A stretch of DNA of 22,122 bases from an uncultured Oscillospiraceae bacterium. Lineage in GTDB: Bacteria; Bacillota; Clostridia; Oscillospirales; Acutalibacteraceae. The stretch is from NCBI GenBank assembly GCA_959596515.1, contig CAUFXR010000040.1, positions 1-22,122 of the forward strand, in the 5' to 3' direction. Each line of letters begins with the position of its first letter. Position 1 is the first letter of the stretch. The notes under the pieces are model-generated. The model saw nothing but the letters and a program-made list of their open reading frames with translations. It did no database searches and was not told the origin of the DNA. Positions 1 through 6,447 of this stretch are shown piece after piece. Made by a program: the position numbers and the translations under genes.

Positions 1-114
1 GCGGAATACCGCAAGGCCCAGGCGGATATGCGGCAGGCCGTGGCAGTCAAGGCGAATATCGATCACCTGCTCGGCCACGCGGACGAGCAAAAAAATAAGG
101 CCCAGGAGCGTTAG
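1..114 (+). CDS. C-terminal end of an unidentified element protein (partial)
   Basis: An open frame enters from the left edge and runs 37 codons to a TAG at 112-114. The visible residues are charged and helical (AEYRKAQADMRQ... ending in KNKAQER), which resembles the coiled tail of many mobilization proteins. The start and all catalytic domains lie outside the window. In related Clostridia elements a relaxase often sits at this place, before an XRE regulator and a sigma-like factor, so a relaxase tail is a reasonable guess from context only. A 25-base hairpin repeat follows 34 bases after the stop. Confidence 0.5.
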   Translation, partial: AEYRKAQADMRQAVAVKANIDHLLGHADEQKNKAQER

Positions 115-148
115 CTCCAGGCCGCCGACAACAGGCGCTTGCGCCGGG

Positions 149-173
149 ACTTCTGGACAAAGTGTCCAGAAGT
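149..173. repeat. Dispersed hairpin repeat, copy 1 (loop AAG)
   Basis: Perfect 11-bp arms ACTTCTGGACA (149-159) and TGTCCAGAAGT (163-173) enclose the 3-base loop AAG. No T-run follows, so it is not a standard intrinsic terminator. Three further copies lie at 3127, 4059 and 4453, all inside the mobile element and all outside coding sequence. Confidence 0.85.
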
Positions 174-182
174 TCAGCGGGT

Positions 183-277
183 TTGGGGAGCTCCCCAACA
201 AGCATTTTCACGGGCCTGCGGCCTGTGGAAATTTCGGAGTGTGGCCACACCCGAATTGCTTGCCGTTTTGTGCAAGC
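183..277. other. Run of four further hairpins in a non-coding stretch
   Basis: The gene-free stretch 115-316 is dense in inverted repeats. After repeat copy 1 come a perfect 16-base palindrome centred on GGGGAGCTCCCC (183-198), a 12-bp stem with two G-T pairs (205-216 with 220-231), a stem built on GTGTGGCCACAC with one bulged base (233-255), and GCTTGC/GCAAGC arms (258-263 and 272-277). Such clusters occur at transfer origins and in structured untranslated RNA. Nothing here decides between these. Confidence 0.6.
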
Positions 278-316
278 CCCGAAAATGGCACGAAAAAACG
301 GAGGTACACGCTTTTC

Positions 317-673
317 TTACGCATCCTCCGTTTCACGGGCTTTTTGCAGTCCCTCTGCTGTGTATTTCATTACGGTTAGCTCTTTTTCGTCCATTGAATT
401 GAGCATGACATCTATCTGTTTCCGGCAGGTGCTCTCTCCGTTGAGCTTGTCCGGGAAAAAGAATTGATCTACGGAAATCTCCAGCAGGGTGACAAGCTGG
501 TAAAAAACATTGAGGCTTGGCTTCTGCCCCCGGTTCTCCATATACATGATGGAGCGCGGGGTGCGATCCACAAGCTGAGCCAGGTACTCCTGCGTCCAGC
601 CTTTTGCTTCCCGTTTTCGTTTGATCTCACGGCCCAGGGCGTGAAAATCAAGATGTTTGTCGTATTGGTACAT
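317..673 (-). CDS. XRE-family helix-turn-helix regulator of the mobile element
   Basis: A DNA-binding repressor-type protein of about 118 residues. The N-terminal half is a typical XRE/Cro helix-turn-helix (LGREIKRKREAKGWTQEYLA then RTPRSIMYMENRGQKPSL), where the helices around TQEYLAQLV and RTPRSIMYMEN would bind DNA. The C-terminal half (about 75-118) is a charged helical tail that may mediate dimerization. The upstream in-frame ATG at 677-679 sits only 2 bases after the ribosome site AGGGTG (682-687 on the complement), while the ATG at 671-673 has 8 bases of spacing, so the second is chosen. It is divergent from the cargo regulator at 859 and shares its 180-base intergenic region. It probably controls element genes; its target is not visible. 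Confidence 0.85.
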   Translation of the reverse strand: MYQYDKHLDFHALGREIKRKREAKGWTQEYLAQLVDRTPRSIMYMENRGQKPSLNVFYQLVTLLEISVDQFFFPDKLNGESTCRKQIDVMLNSMDEKELTVMKYTAEGLQKARETEDA

Positions 674-680
674 TCTCATA

Positions 681-710
681 TCACCCTATATCATTCTACA
701 TTTCGGGTGA
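681..710 (-). promoter_or_regulatory. Hairpin covering the ribosome site of the XRE gene
   Basis: In the minus-strand transcript TCACCC (710-705) can pair with GGGTGA (686-681) across 18 bases. The second arm overlaps most of the AGGGTG ribosome site of the XRE gene. The same inverted repeat could instead be a DNA operator for the regulator itself. Confidence 0.35.
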
Positions 711-764
711 GGCTATGAGAACGAAATACAATTTTACTTATAGTAGTATTTTATTTCTTGTTGC

Positions 765-805
765 TTGCAAGTTAAATTTTCTGAGCTATAATTAAACAAT
801 AGCTC
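765..805 (+). promoter_or_regulatory. Promoter and palindromic operator of the cargo pair
   Basis: TTGCAA (765-770) and TATAAT (787-792) are spaced by 16 bases, a plausible sigma-A promoter. Perfect 7-bp arms GAGCTAT (783-789) and ATAGCTC (799-805), separated by 9 bases, cover the -10 box and the likely start of transcription. Position and symmetry suggest an operator, most simply for the XRE regulator encoded just downstream (inference). A further small palindrome, CTTGCAAG (763-770), overlaps the -35 box. Confidence 0.6.
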
Positions 806-858
806 GATTGCTAATTCCTATACAGTCATGGTAGTCTTATAAATAGATGGAGGATAAT

Positions 859-1908
859 ATGAAAATTAGTCAGATAGTTAAAGAGAAACGCAAGCACTTG
901 GGGTTGACACAGGAAAATATTGCGGAGTATTTGGGTGTTTCAACGCCCGCAGTTAGTAAATGGGAGAATGGAACGACTTATCCAGACATTACGCTTCTCC
1001 CCGGATTGGCCAGATTACTAAAGACAGATTTGAATACTCTTTTATCCTTTAATGAGGAAATGTCCGAGATCGAGATTAACAATGTTGTTATGAAAGTTCA
1101 ATCCCTAATCCAAGAAGATGGCTTTGAAAAAGCCTTTCAATACGCTTTAAGGCAAGTTAAGGATTTTCCCACTTGTGAAAATCTAATATATTCTCTTGGA
1201 ATTATTTTGCAGCCCTCTTTGGGATTACAGCCGATAGATCAACAAAATAGGTATCGTGAAGAACTCGCCAAACTGTATTTTAGAATACGCAATAGCGAAA
1301 ATATTGAGATAAAAAAGGAAGCTATTTCTTTCCTGTTTTACCTGTATTGTGAAAAAGGAGAATATGACAATGCCGCCGCTTTGTTAAGCGATTATCCTGC
1401 TGACACAAAGTTAATGATGGCTCACCTGCACCAGCATAAAAAGGAATACGAACCGTCGTGTGCTTTGTTAGAACATCGGATGTTGGAAATTGCGGTTGAA
1501 TTGCAATCCATATTAGTATCTTTGACCCAAATAGCTCTTTCAGAAAAGCGGAGTGCTGATGCCGAAAAATTGGCTTGTATCCAAGAACAGATAGCAAAAC
1601 AGTTTGGCATTTTGGAATGTACCGCATATACGGCTCAGCTCGAATGTGCCGTATATGAGAAAGATGCGGAACGCTGTACTCAAGTACTATCCTTGATGCT
1701 TAGCTCTATGGAGGAAAAGTGGAATATCTCATCGTTCGCTCTATATCAACATTTGAATTTATCGGATGAAAACATAGAAAACTTACCTCAGCAGCTCTTG
1801 TCACCAATGATTGAGCAGTTGCTATTAGACAATGATACATCTTTCTTAAAAGAAAACCTTGCATTTCAATCCCTTATGCAAAAGTACAGGGAACATTTTG
1901 AGAGGTAG
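859..1908 (+). CDS. XRE regulator with a C-terminal helical-repeat domain
   Basis: About 349 residues. Residues 1-65 form a clear XRE helix-turn-helix (KISQIVKEKRKHLGLTQENI, then VSTPAVSKWENGTTYPDITL). Residues 70-349 are almost entirely amphipathic helices with paired aromatic and small residues, as in TPR-like arrays (for example FLFYLYCEKGEYDNAAALL). In Firmicutes such fusions are often cytoplasmic regulators controlled by a peptide or partner protein bound to the repeats. The start is the ATG at 859, with GGAGG at 849-853; the in-frame ATG at 847 has no ribosome site. The stop is followed after 2 bases by the start of the M23 peptidase gene, so the two are translated together. The gene is AT-richer than the element backbone, which suggests separately acquired cargo. 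Ligand and targets are unknown. Confidence 0.85.
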   Translation: MKISQIVKEKRKHLGLTQENIAEYLGVSTPAVSKWENGTTYPDITLLPGLARLLKTDLNTLLSFNEEMSEIEINNVVMKVQSLIQEDGFEKAFQYALRQVKDFPTCENLIYSLGIILQPSLGLQPIDQQNRYREELAKLYFRIRNSENIEIKKEAISFLFYLYCEKGEYDNAAALLSDYPADTKLMMAHLHQHKKEYEPSCALLEHRMLEIAVELQSILVSLTQIALSEKRSADAEKLACIQEQIAKQFGILECTAYTAQLECAVYEKDAERCTQVLSLMLSSMEEKWNISSFALYQHLNLSDENIENLPQQLLSPMIEQLLLDNDTSFLKENLAFQSLMQKYREHFER

Positions 1909-1910
1909 TC

Positions 1911-2756
1911 ATGCTTAAATTTATTTCAAAATTACAATGGCTGGCATTGATCGGATTTTTAGGTGTCATTTTGGATAACCAGTATCTTCGGCTATTTTTC
2001 CTGTTTTGGTTATGCTGTCTGGCAGAAGTTTTTTCTCCTATGCGGAGCATTCTCTCAAATCTGAGATTTCTCACTCAGAACTTATGGATGCTCGTTGGGA
2101 TACTTATTGTACATTTGAGATATGGTTTCAACCTTCCAGATAAAAATTCATATAAGCCACAAGTGCTTTATTCACTTCCATTCGATGGAGAATGGTTTGT
2201 TGTAAATGGAGGAGTTGATAGAGAAACCTCTCATTCTTGGGTACTTCCGTCCCAGCGATATGCTTATGACTTTTTCATTAAGAATAAAGAAGATGTCACC
2301 TTTGTTGACGAAAGAGAGAAATTAGAAAATTACTTCTGCTATGCAAAAAATGTTTTGGCTCCGGCAGATGGCGTGGTCATTTCTGTGGTAAATCACTTTC
2401 CAAATACGCCAATCGTCGCAGAGGGAGAGGCTGATTGCGCCGCTTCGGATGTACGTGGAAACCATATAGTAATCCGCCACAGCAAGCATGAATACAGCAT
2501 GATAGCACACCTTCTTCCGAATAGCTCATGCGTAAAAAAAGGAGATCGAGTCAGCAGAGGTCAAGTAATCGCTAAGTGTGGGAACAGCGGAAACACGAGT
2601 GAACCACACATCCACTTCCAGATCCAATGCGGAAAGAGCTTTGAAATATCAGCAGGACTGCCAATCTTATTCACTCACATTGTTGTCGATGGAAAGAAAA
2701 TGCCGGAAGGCTTTATTACAAAAGGACATTATGTTGAAAACGATCATCTAATCTAA
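1911..2756 (+). CDS. Membrane-anchored M23-family peptidase (LytM/lysostaphin-like)
   Basis: A 281-residue protein. Residues about 8-72 hold two or three hydrophobic segments (around 8-40 and 55-70), then a soluble domain. That domain has the M23 signature: D120 in QRYAYDF, MIAHL with H200, and HIHF with H233 and H235, plus the beta-rich core VLAPADGVV, GNHIVIRH and KKGDRVSRGQVIAKCGNSGN. The family cleaves peptidoglycan cross-bridges or, less often, other proteins, using one zinc. In the usual HxxxD motif the first zinc histidine lies 4 residues before the aspartate; here that residue is R116, and the nearest upstream histidine is H108. It may be a variant subfamily or a poor enzyme. The start lies 2 bases after the regulator stop, with GAGAGG at 1900-1905. 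The pair resembles a sensor or effector peptidase with its own transcription factor. Confidence 0.8.
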   Translation: MLKFISKLQWLALIGFLGVILDNQYLRLFFLFWLCCLAEVFSPMRSILSNLRFLTQNLWMLVGILIVHLRYGFNLPDKNSYKPQVLYSLPFDGEWFVVNGGVDRETSHSWVLPSQRYAYDFFIKNKEDVTFVDEREKLENYFCYAKNVLAPADGVVISVVNHFPNTPIVAEGEADCAASDVRGNHIVIRHSKHEYSMIAHLLPNSSCVKKGDRVSRGQVIAKCGNSGNTSEPHIHFQIQCGKSFEISAGLPILFTHIVVDGKKMPEGFITKGHYVENDHLI

Positions 2757-2851
2757 TTTTTCGTTCAAGATTGACCGCCCAACGGGATAATAAAAAAACC
2801 GTTGTTTCGGCGGCTGGATCATTACGCGCCAAAACAAAATACAGTAGCCTG

Positions 2852-2890
2852 ACGGCGGTTTTGAGAAATCAAGGCCGCCGTTTTCTTTTT
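2852..2890 (+). terminator. Strong intrinsic terminator after the cargo pair
   Basis: A 13-bp stem (2852-2864 with 2869-2881, including ACGGCGG/CCGCCGT and two G-T pairs) closes a GAAA tetraloop and runs straight into TTTTCTTTTT. It lies about 95 bases after the M23 gene stop. Confidence 0.85.
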
Positions 2891-2935
2891 GAAAAATGAG
2901 AATACGGGGGGTGTGTTAAAGTCGCCCTTTTTTAA

Positions 2936-2982
2936 GGATACGGCGGTGTCCGGGAGGTATCGCCGTGTCCTTTTTCTTTTTC
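2936..2982 (+). terminator. Second strong intrinsic terminator
   Basis: A 10-bp stem GGATACGGCG (2936-2945) with CGCCGTGTCC (2961-2970), one G-T pair, is followed by TTTTTCTTTTT. A weaker GC stem ending in six T (about 2906-2934) lies between the two strong ones, so the cargo pair is well insulated from the sigma-like gene. The rest of 2757-3241 holds no recognisable gene. Confidence 0.8.
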
Positions 2983-3126
2983 CATCCCCCTAACCTGTCA
3001 AAAAAAGCCCACCCGCACAGCAGGATCAGTCCGGCGGCGGATGCGAAATTTGGCAGTACATAAATGAATTTGTCATTTCATGCGCTTGTGTGGCCGTGTG
3101 TCGCGCAGGCGCATTTTGTTTGTCCG

Positions 3127-3151
3127 ACTTCTGGACACTTTGTCCAGAGGT
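3127..3151. repeat. Dispersed hairpin repeat, copy 2 (loop CTT)
   Basis: Arms ACTTCTGGACA and TGTCCAGAGGT with loop CTT. One arm position forms a G-T pair instead of a Watson-Crick pair, and this gives the copy a readable polarity. It lies in the leader region of the sigma-like gene. Confidence 0.85.
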
Positions 3152-3231
3152 GCGGAGCGGCTCCCCTGGGTGCCGCTCTCCGCCAGCCCCCCATTTTGTT
3201 TCCGATCAACCCATCAATCGAAACAAAATGG
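3152..3231 (+). promoter_or_regulatory. Two hairpins before the sigma-like gene, one reaching its ribosome site
   Basis: The first stem pairs GCGGAGCGGC with GCCGCTCTCCGC (about 3152-3183) with a 2-base bulge. The second has perfect 12-bp arms CCATTTTGTTTC (3191-3202) and GAAACAAAATGG (3220-3231). Its right arm takes the first two bases of the GGAGG ribosome site (3230-3234) of the gene starting at 3242. Folding of the RNA would partly hide the site, so translational control is likely (inference). Confidence 0.55.
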
Positions 3232-3241
3232 AGGACAAGCT

Positions 3242-3664
3242 ATGACAACGATCAATCTGAAAGATTTTTATTATTGGTACTTAACGGACGAGCTGGTGGA
3301 GGTGCCTGACGAGGTGGCCGAGGAGCTCATGGCAAGCAAGCGGCGCGAGGCGGCCCATGCGGAACGGGTGCGCTACAACAAGGCTTATTATTCCCTGGAC
3401 TGTGACGATGGGATCGAATACTCCGCCTGCCTGCACGAGCCCAGCCCCCAGGAGCTCATGGATCGTAAGGAGCTGTTTTTCCGGCTGTGGAACGCCCTCA
3501 ACTCCCTGCCGGAGATCCAGGGCCGCCGGGTGGACGCTCATTTGATCCTGGGAAAGAGCTACCGTCAGATCGCCCGCGAGGAGGGCGTGGACAAGAGCGC
3601 CGTCCGCTGCTCCGTGAAATGCGGGATTGAGCGCATGAAAAAATATTTGCAGGAAAATTTCTAA
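3242..3664 (+). CDS. Small sigma-70-family factor of the mobile element
   Basis: A 140-residue protein. The C-terminal part matches sigma region 4: FFRLWNALNSLPEIQGRRVD, then a helix-turn-helix AHLILGKSYRQIAREEGVDK followed by AVRCSVKCGIERMKKYL (about 99-136). This module contacts -35 promoter DNA. Residues 1-75 are acidic and do not show a clear region 2, so it may assist core RNA polymerase or act as a simple DNA-binding activator. Proteins of this size and make-up are common in Clostridia conjugative and mobilizable elements. The ATG at 3242 has GGAGG at 3230-3234 with 7 bases of spacing; longer upstream reading frames have no ribosome site and would translate the hairpin repeat. Confidence 0.85.
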   Translation: MTTINLKDFYYWYLTDELVEVPDEVAEELMASKRREAAHAERVRYNKAYYSLDCDDGIEYSACLHEPSPQELMDRKELFFRLWNALNSLPEIQGRRVDAHLILGKSYRQIAREEGVDKSAVRCSVKCGIERMKKYLQENF

Positions 3665-3765
3665 GTTACCATCTCCATTCACCCCTCTTTTTCTGGTGGT
3701 ATGTGAGAGGAGGTTTTCTCTCCGCAAAGGAGGCGCGGGGGCCACAGGCCGCCGCCCCCTTTGTA

Positions 3766-3830
3766 GGGGAGCGCCGATGCCGAGTATGGCTGTCTTATGA
3801 CGGGGCAAGAAAATGAGCGCGGCGCTCCCC
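3766..3830 (+). other. Long inverted repeat with two mini-ORFs
   Basis: Perfect 11-bp arms GGGGAGCGCCG (3766-3776) and CGGCGCTCCCC (3820-3830) enclose 43 bases. ATG at 3777-3779 opens a 7-codon ORF (MPSMAVL, stop 3798-3800), preceded at 6 bases by AGGGGA (3765-3770). A second ATG at 3813 opens a 13-codon ORF (MSAALPAIYESEG, stop 3852-3854) that ends 4 bases before the next gene start. The arrangement recalls a translated leader. Whether either peptide is made is unknown. Confidence 0.4.
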
Positions 3831-3858
3831 GCCATTTATGAAAGTGAGGGATAACAGA

Positions 3859-4059
3859 ATGGACTATGATCCTATGTTGGCTGCTATGCTGTCCCAGCCG
3901 TGGAGCAACAATGCCTGCCGTGGCTACGTCATCTACGCGATGGAGAACTGTGGTTTTTCTCCCAACGAAATCCGGCGCGTGGTGGCGGAGCTCTATGAGG
4001 TTTTCGACATCCGCAGTCTGGAAGAGGCCCAGCAGCACTTTGAGGAAAGCCCTTACTGA
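3859..4059 (+). CDS. Small conserved-type element protein, function unknown
   Basis: A 66-residue acidic protein beginning MDYDPMLAAMLSQPW and ending QQHFEESPY. It looks like a small helical protein (NEIRRVVAELYEVFDIRSLE). No enzyme motif is present. The ATG at 3859 has GAGGG at 3846-3850 with 8 bases of spacing; an in-frame ATG at 3838 has no ribosome site. Short proteins of this kind commonly lie between the sigma-like gene and the recombinase of Clostridia elements. The last base of its TGA is the first base of hairpin repeat copy 3. Confidence 0.7.
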   Translation: MDYDPMLAAMLSQPWSNNACRGYVIYAMENCGFSPNEIRRVVAELYEVFDIRSLEEAQQHFEESPY

Positions 4060-4083
4060 CTTCTGGACAAAGTGTCCAGAGGT
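4059..4083. repeat. Dispersed hairpin repeat, copy 3 (loop AAG)
   Basis: Arms ACTTCTGGACA and TGTCCAGAGGT, as in copy 2, but the loop is AAG instead of CTT. The repeat starts on the last base of the preceding stop codon. Confidence 0.85.
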
Positions 4084-4097
4084 AGCCATTTAGCCGG

Positions 4098-4130
4098 ACG
4101 GCCAGCACTTTCGTGGTGCTGGCCGTTTCT
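4098..4130 (+). terminator. Terminator-like hairpin
   Basis: Perfect 11-bp arms ACGGCCAGCAC (4098-4108) and GTGCTGGCCGT (4116-4126) with a 7-base loop, followed by the T-rich but broken tract TTCTGCTC. The stem is strong and the tail weak, so it may end transcription only partly. Confidence 0.6.
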
Positions 4131-4176
4131 GCTCATCATTGGAAATACTGGCGAATAATTGCAAAGGAGGTTTTCT

Positions 4177-4443
4177 GTGAAGCTAAACGCACAAGTGATT
4201 GAAAAGATGCAGAGCGTCAATCTTGACGCGGTGGATAAGGAAACGCTTGTTGACGCAAGCGGTTTTGTTTTTGATAATTCGTTGCCGCTGGAAAAGCGAG
4301 CTGCCCGTATGCTGGAACAGTTGAAAAACCCCTATTGTTTCCGCTATGGCGATATGGCCATCAAGCTGGAATTTGCCGAGGACGGCCCCTCTCTCCAGGA
4401 ACTGCTGACGGGCTTTTTCCTGCGGCAGAAAAGCGGACTGTAA
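4177..4443 (+). CDS. Small element protein, DUF6870-like
   Basis: An 88-residue protein with the pattern VNLDAVDKETLVDASG, then LPLEKRAARMLEQLKNPYCF and YGDMAIKLEFAEDGPSLQEL. From memory this matches the DUF6870 family found in Firmicute mobile elements; function unknown. The start is GTG at 4177, 6 bases after a perfect AAAGGAGG (4163-4170); a TTG at 4159 in the same frame lies upstream of that ribosome site and is unlikely. A hairpin repeat copy follows 9 bases after the stop, then the recombinase promoter. Confidence 0.75.
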   Translation: MKLNAQVIEKMQSVNLDAVDKETLVDASGFVFDNSLPLEKRAARMLEQLKNPYCFRYGDMAIKLEFAEDGPSLQELLTGFFLRQKSGL

Positions 4444-4452
4444 CGATCCGCT

Positions 4453-4477
4453 ACTTCCAGACACTTTGTCCAGAGGT
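4453..4477. repeat. Dispersed hairpin repeat, copy 4 (diverged, loop CTT)
   Basis: Right arm TGTCCAGAGGT is identical to copies 2 and 3; left arm ACTTCCAGACA has two further changes. The loop is CTT. It lies 11 bases before the -35 box of the recombinase promoter. Confidence 0.75.
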
Positions 4478-4487
4478 GGAGTCATCC

Positions 4488-4516
4488 TTGTTGTACCCCC
4501 GGTGCAGAGGTATAAT
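4488..4516 (+). promoter_or_regulatory. Promoter of the serine recombinase gene
   Basis: TTGTTG (4488-4493) and a perfect TATAAT (4511-4516) are spaced by 17 bases. Transcription would start about 4523, some 24 bases before the recombinase ATG. Confidence 0.65.
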
Positions 4517-4546
4517 ATAGATGTAATGTGATAGGAAGGAGGACAC

Positions 4547-6244
4547 ATGGCAAGAACAGCAAACCGGGGGACAATGAGCGCCAGTTCCCCAACTTCATAC
4601 AATGTGATGCGCTGGAGATTAGGGAAATACATTCGCCTTTCTAAAGAAGATTTGCTCCGTGGCCGCGATGAAAGCAACAGCGTGGTAAACCAGCGGCGGC
4701 TCCTGGAACAATACCACCAGGCCCACCTAGATGAGTTCTATGAGGGCGCGGAAGCGGACGTATATGTGGATGACGGAAAAACAGGTACGGACACCAACCG
4801 CGAGGACTTTCAGCGGCTCCTGTCCGATATATCCAGCGGCAGAATTAACTGCGTGATTGTAAAAGACCTGTCCCGGCTTTCCCGAAACTATACCGATGCC
4901 GGAAACCTGATTGAAAATCTTTTCGTCCGGCTCAATGTCCGTTTTATCAGCTTGGCGGAGGGCGTGGATAGCTACCGCAATCCCGACAGCGTATCAAATA
5001 TAATCGTACCCATTACGAATGTAATGAACGATCAATACTGCTACCAGACCTCAAAGAAAATCCGTCAGGTGTTTGATATGAAGCGCCGCAACGGTGAGTT
5101 TATCGGCTCGTATGCTCCGTATGGATATGTGAAAGACCCCGGCGATAAACACGCTCTGCTGGTTGACCCGGAGGCCGCCGAAGTGGTCAAAAGCATTTTT
5201 TCCATGTTTCTGTCTGGCATGAATAAACGCGGGATTACCTATTATCTGAACGATCATGGTGTCCTTTGCCCCACGGCCTACAAGAAACAGCAGGGGCTCA
5301 AATACAATGCTCCCAACGCCCAAAGCAATCCTATGTGGAGCACGATTACCATAGACACGATCTTGAAAAACCGTGTTTATGTGGGGGATATGGTGCAGGG
5401 CCGTCAACGGGTGAAAAGCTATAAAATCCATATCCAGGAGCGGGTGCCGGAGGAAGAATGGTTTATCGTAGAAAATACCCACGAGGCCATCATTGACCGG
5501 GAAACCTTTGATAAGGTGCAGGGCCTGCTCAAGCGCGACACACGCACAGCCCCAAAGGAAAAGCAGCTTTATCTGTTCAGCGGCTTTCTGAAATGCGCCG
5601 ACTGCGGCAGGGCGATGTCCCGGATCGCTTCAAAAGGCATTTATGTCTATTACCAGTGCGGAACATATAAAAGCCTTTCAAAAAAGGCTTGCACCATGCA
5701 CTCCATCAAGAGTGACCGCCTGGAGGCGGGCGTCCTGTTTGCAATTCAACAACAGGTACATTTAGCTGTTGCCTATTCGGAGCTGGTGTCCCGTATCAAT
5801 TCCGCGCCCCTCAAAAAAAGCAAGTCAAAGCGGCTGGAGGATGCCATCGCCGCAAAAGAAAAAGAGCTTGCTAAAATTATGCGATATAAGCAAGCCCTTT
5901 ATCAAGACTGGAAAGACGGGGAAATCACCCGCAACGACTACCGCCACATGAGCGAGGACTATGAACGGCAAGCCGAGGCCCTAAATAATGTCCTGCGGAC
6001 GCTGACAGACGAGCAGGAACAACTGGAAAACGGCGTGGATGCAGAAAGTCCTTTCCTGGCAGCATTTCTCAAATATCAGAACATCGACAAACTGACACGG
6101 GAAATTCTGGCCGAGCTCATTGATTATATCAAAGTTTACGAGGGCGGCAATATTAGCGTGAAATTCAAATACGCTGACGAGTTCCGCCGCATGGCTGAAT
6201 ATATCGAGCTCAACGCCCCTATGGTTCAAGGGGCCGCGGGCTGA
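4547..6244 (+). CDS. Large serine recombinase (TnpX/integrase-type)
   Basis: A 565-residue site-specific recombinase that would excise and integrate the element. The resolvase domain spans about 24-170, with the nucleophile S32 in YIRLSKED, the basic helix KDLSRLSRNY (106-115) and the acidic-rich DDGKTGTDTNR loop. The recombinase domain covers about 185-300 (APYGYVKDP, then NDHGVLCP and ILKNRVYVGD). A zinc ribbon uses C350, C353, C371 and C382. A long coiled coil (about 425-495) and a C-terminal cap follow, as in TnpX of Tn4451 and related phage integrases. It is full length with all visible key residues. The ATG at 4547 follows AAGGAGG (4536-4542) by 4 bases. Lying last before the chromosome-like region, it probably marks the right end of the element. 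Confidence 0.95.
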   Translation: MARTANRGTMSASSPTSYNVMRWRLGKYIRLSKEDLLRGRDESNSVVNQRRLLEQYHQAHLDEFYEGAEADVYVDDGKTGTDTNREDFQRLLSDISSGRINCVIVKDLSRLSRNYTDAGNLIENLFVRLNVRFISLAEGVDSYRNPDSVSNIIVPITNVMNDQYCYQTSKKIRQVFDMKRRNGEFIGSYAPYGYVKDPGDKHALLVDPEAAEVVKSIFSMFLSGMNKRGITYYLNDHGVLCPTAYKKQQGLKYNAPNAQSNPMWSTITIDTILKNRVYVGDMVQGRQRVKSYKIHIQERVPEEEWFIVENTHEAIIDRETFDKVQGLLKRDTRTAPKEKQLYLFSGFLKCADCGRAMSRIASKGIYVYYQCGTYKSLSKKACTMHSIKSDRLEAGVLFAIQQQVHLAVAYSELVSRINSAPLKKSKSKRLEDAIAAKEKELAKIMRYKQALYQDWKDGEITRNDYRHMSEDYERQAEALNNVLRTLTDEQEQLENGVDAESPFLAAFLKYQNIDKLTREILAELIDYIKVYEGGNISVKFKYADEFRRMAEYIELNAPMVQGAAG

Positions 6245-6447
6245 TATATAGCCCTATTACCTAATCCGTTTGCTGGTTTTCCTAATATATATTGCCCATA
6301 TGAAAAATGGCGCAGCGCTATGGCATGTCTAGGTCACGGTAACTTTTACAGTTTTTTATGTACTGATCAATAAGCTTAATAATAATCTTGGCGTCCCCGG
6401 GGGACTATCTTCCGTTAGACGAAAATAATGGCAGAGCCATCTAATTA

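Noticed and set aside
139..467. Plus-strand frames over the hairpin cluster
   Set aside because: They translate the hairpin repeat itself and run into the antisense strand of the XRE gene; no ribosome site is present.
3281..3835. Long minus-strand frame opposite the sigma-like gene
   Set aside because: It lies antisense to a well-supported gene with a good ribosome site, has no ribosome site of its own and no family likeness.
149..4477. CRISPR array
   Set aside because: The 25-base repeats are far apart and irregularly spaced, lie between genes, and have no spacers or cas genes.
4453..4477. Hairpin repeats as intrinsic terminators
   Set aside because: None of the four copies is followed by a T-run, while separate classical terminators occur nearby.
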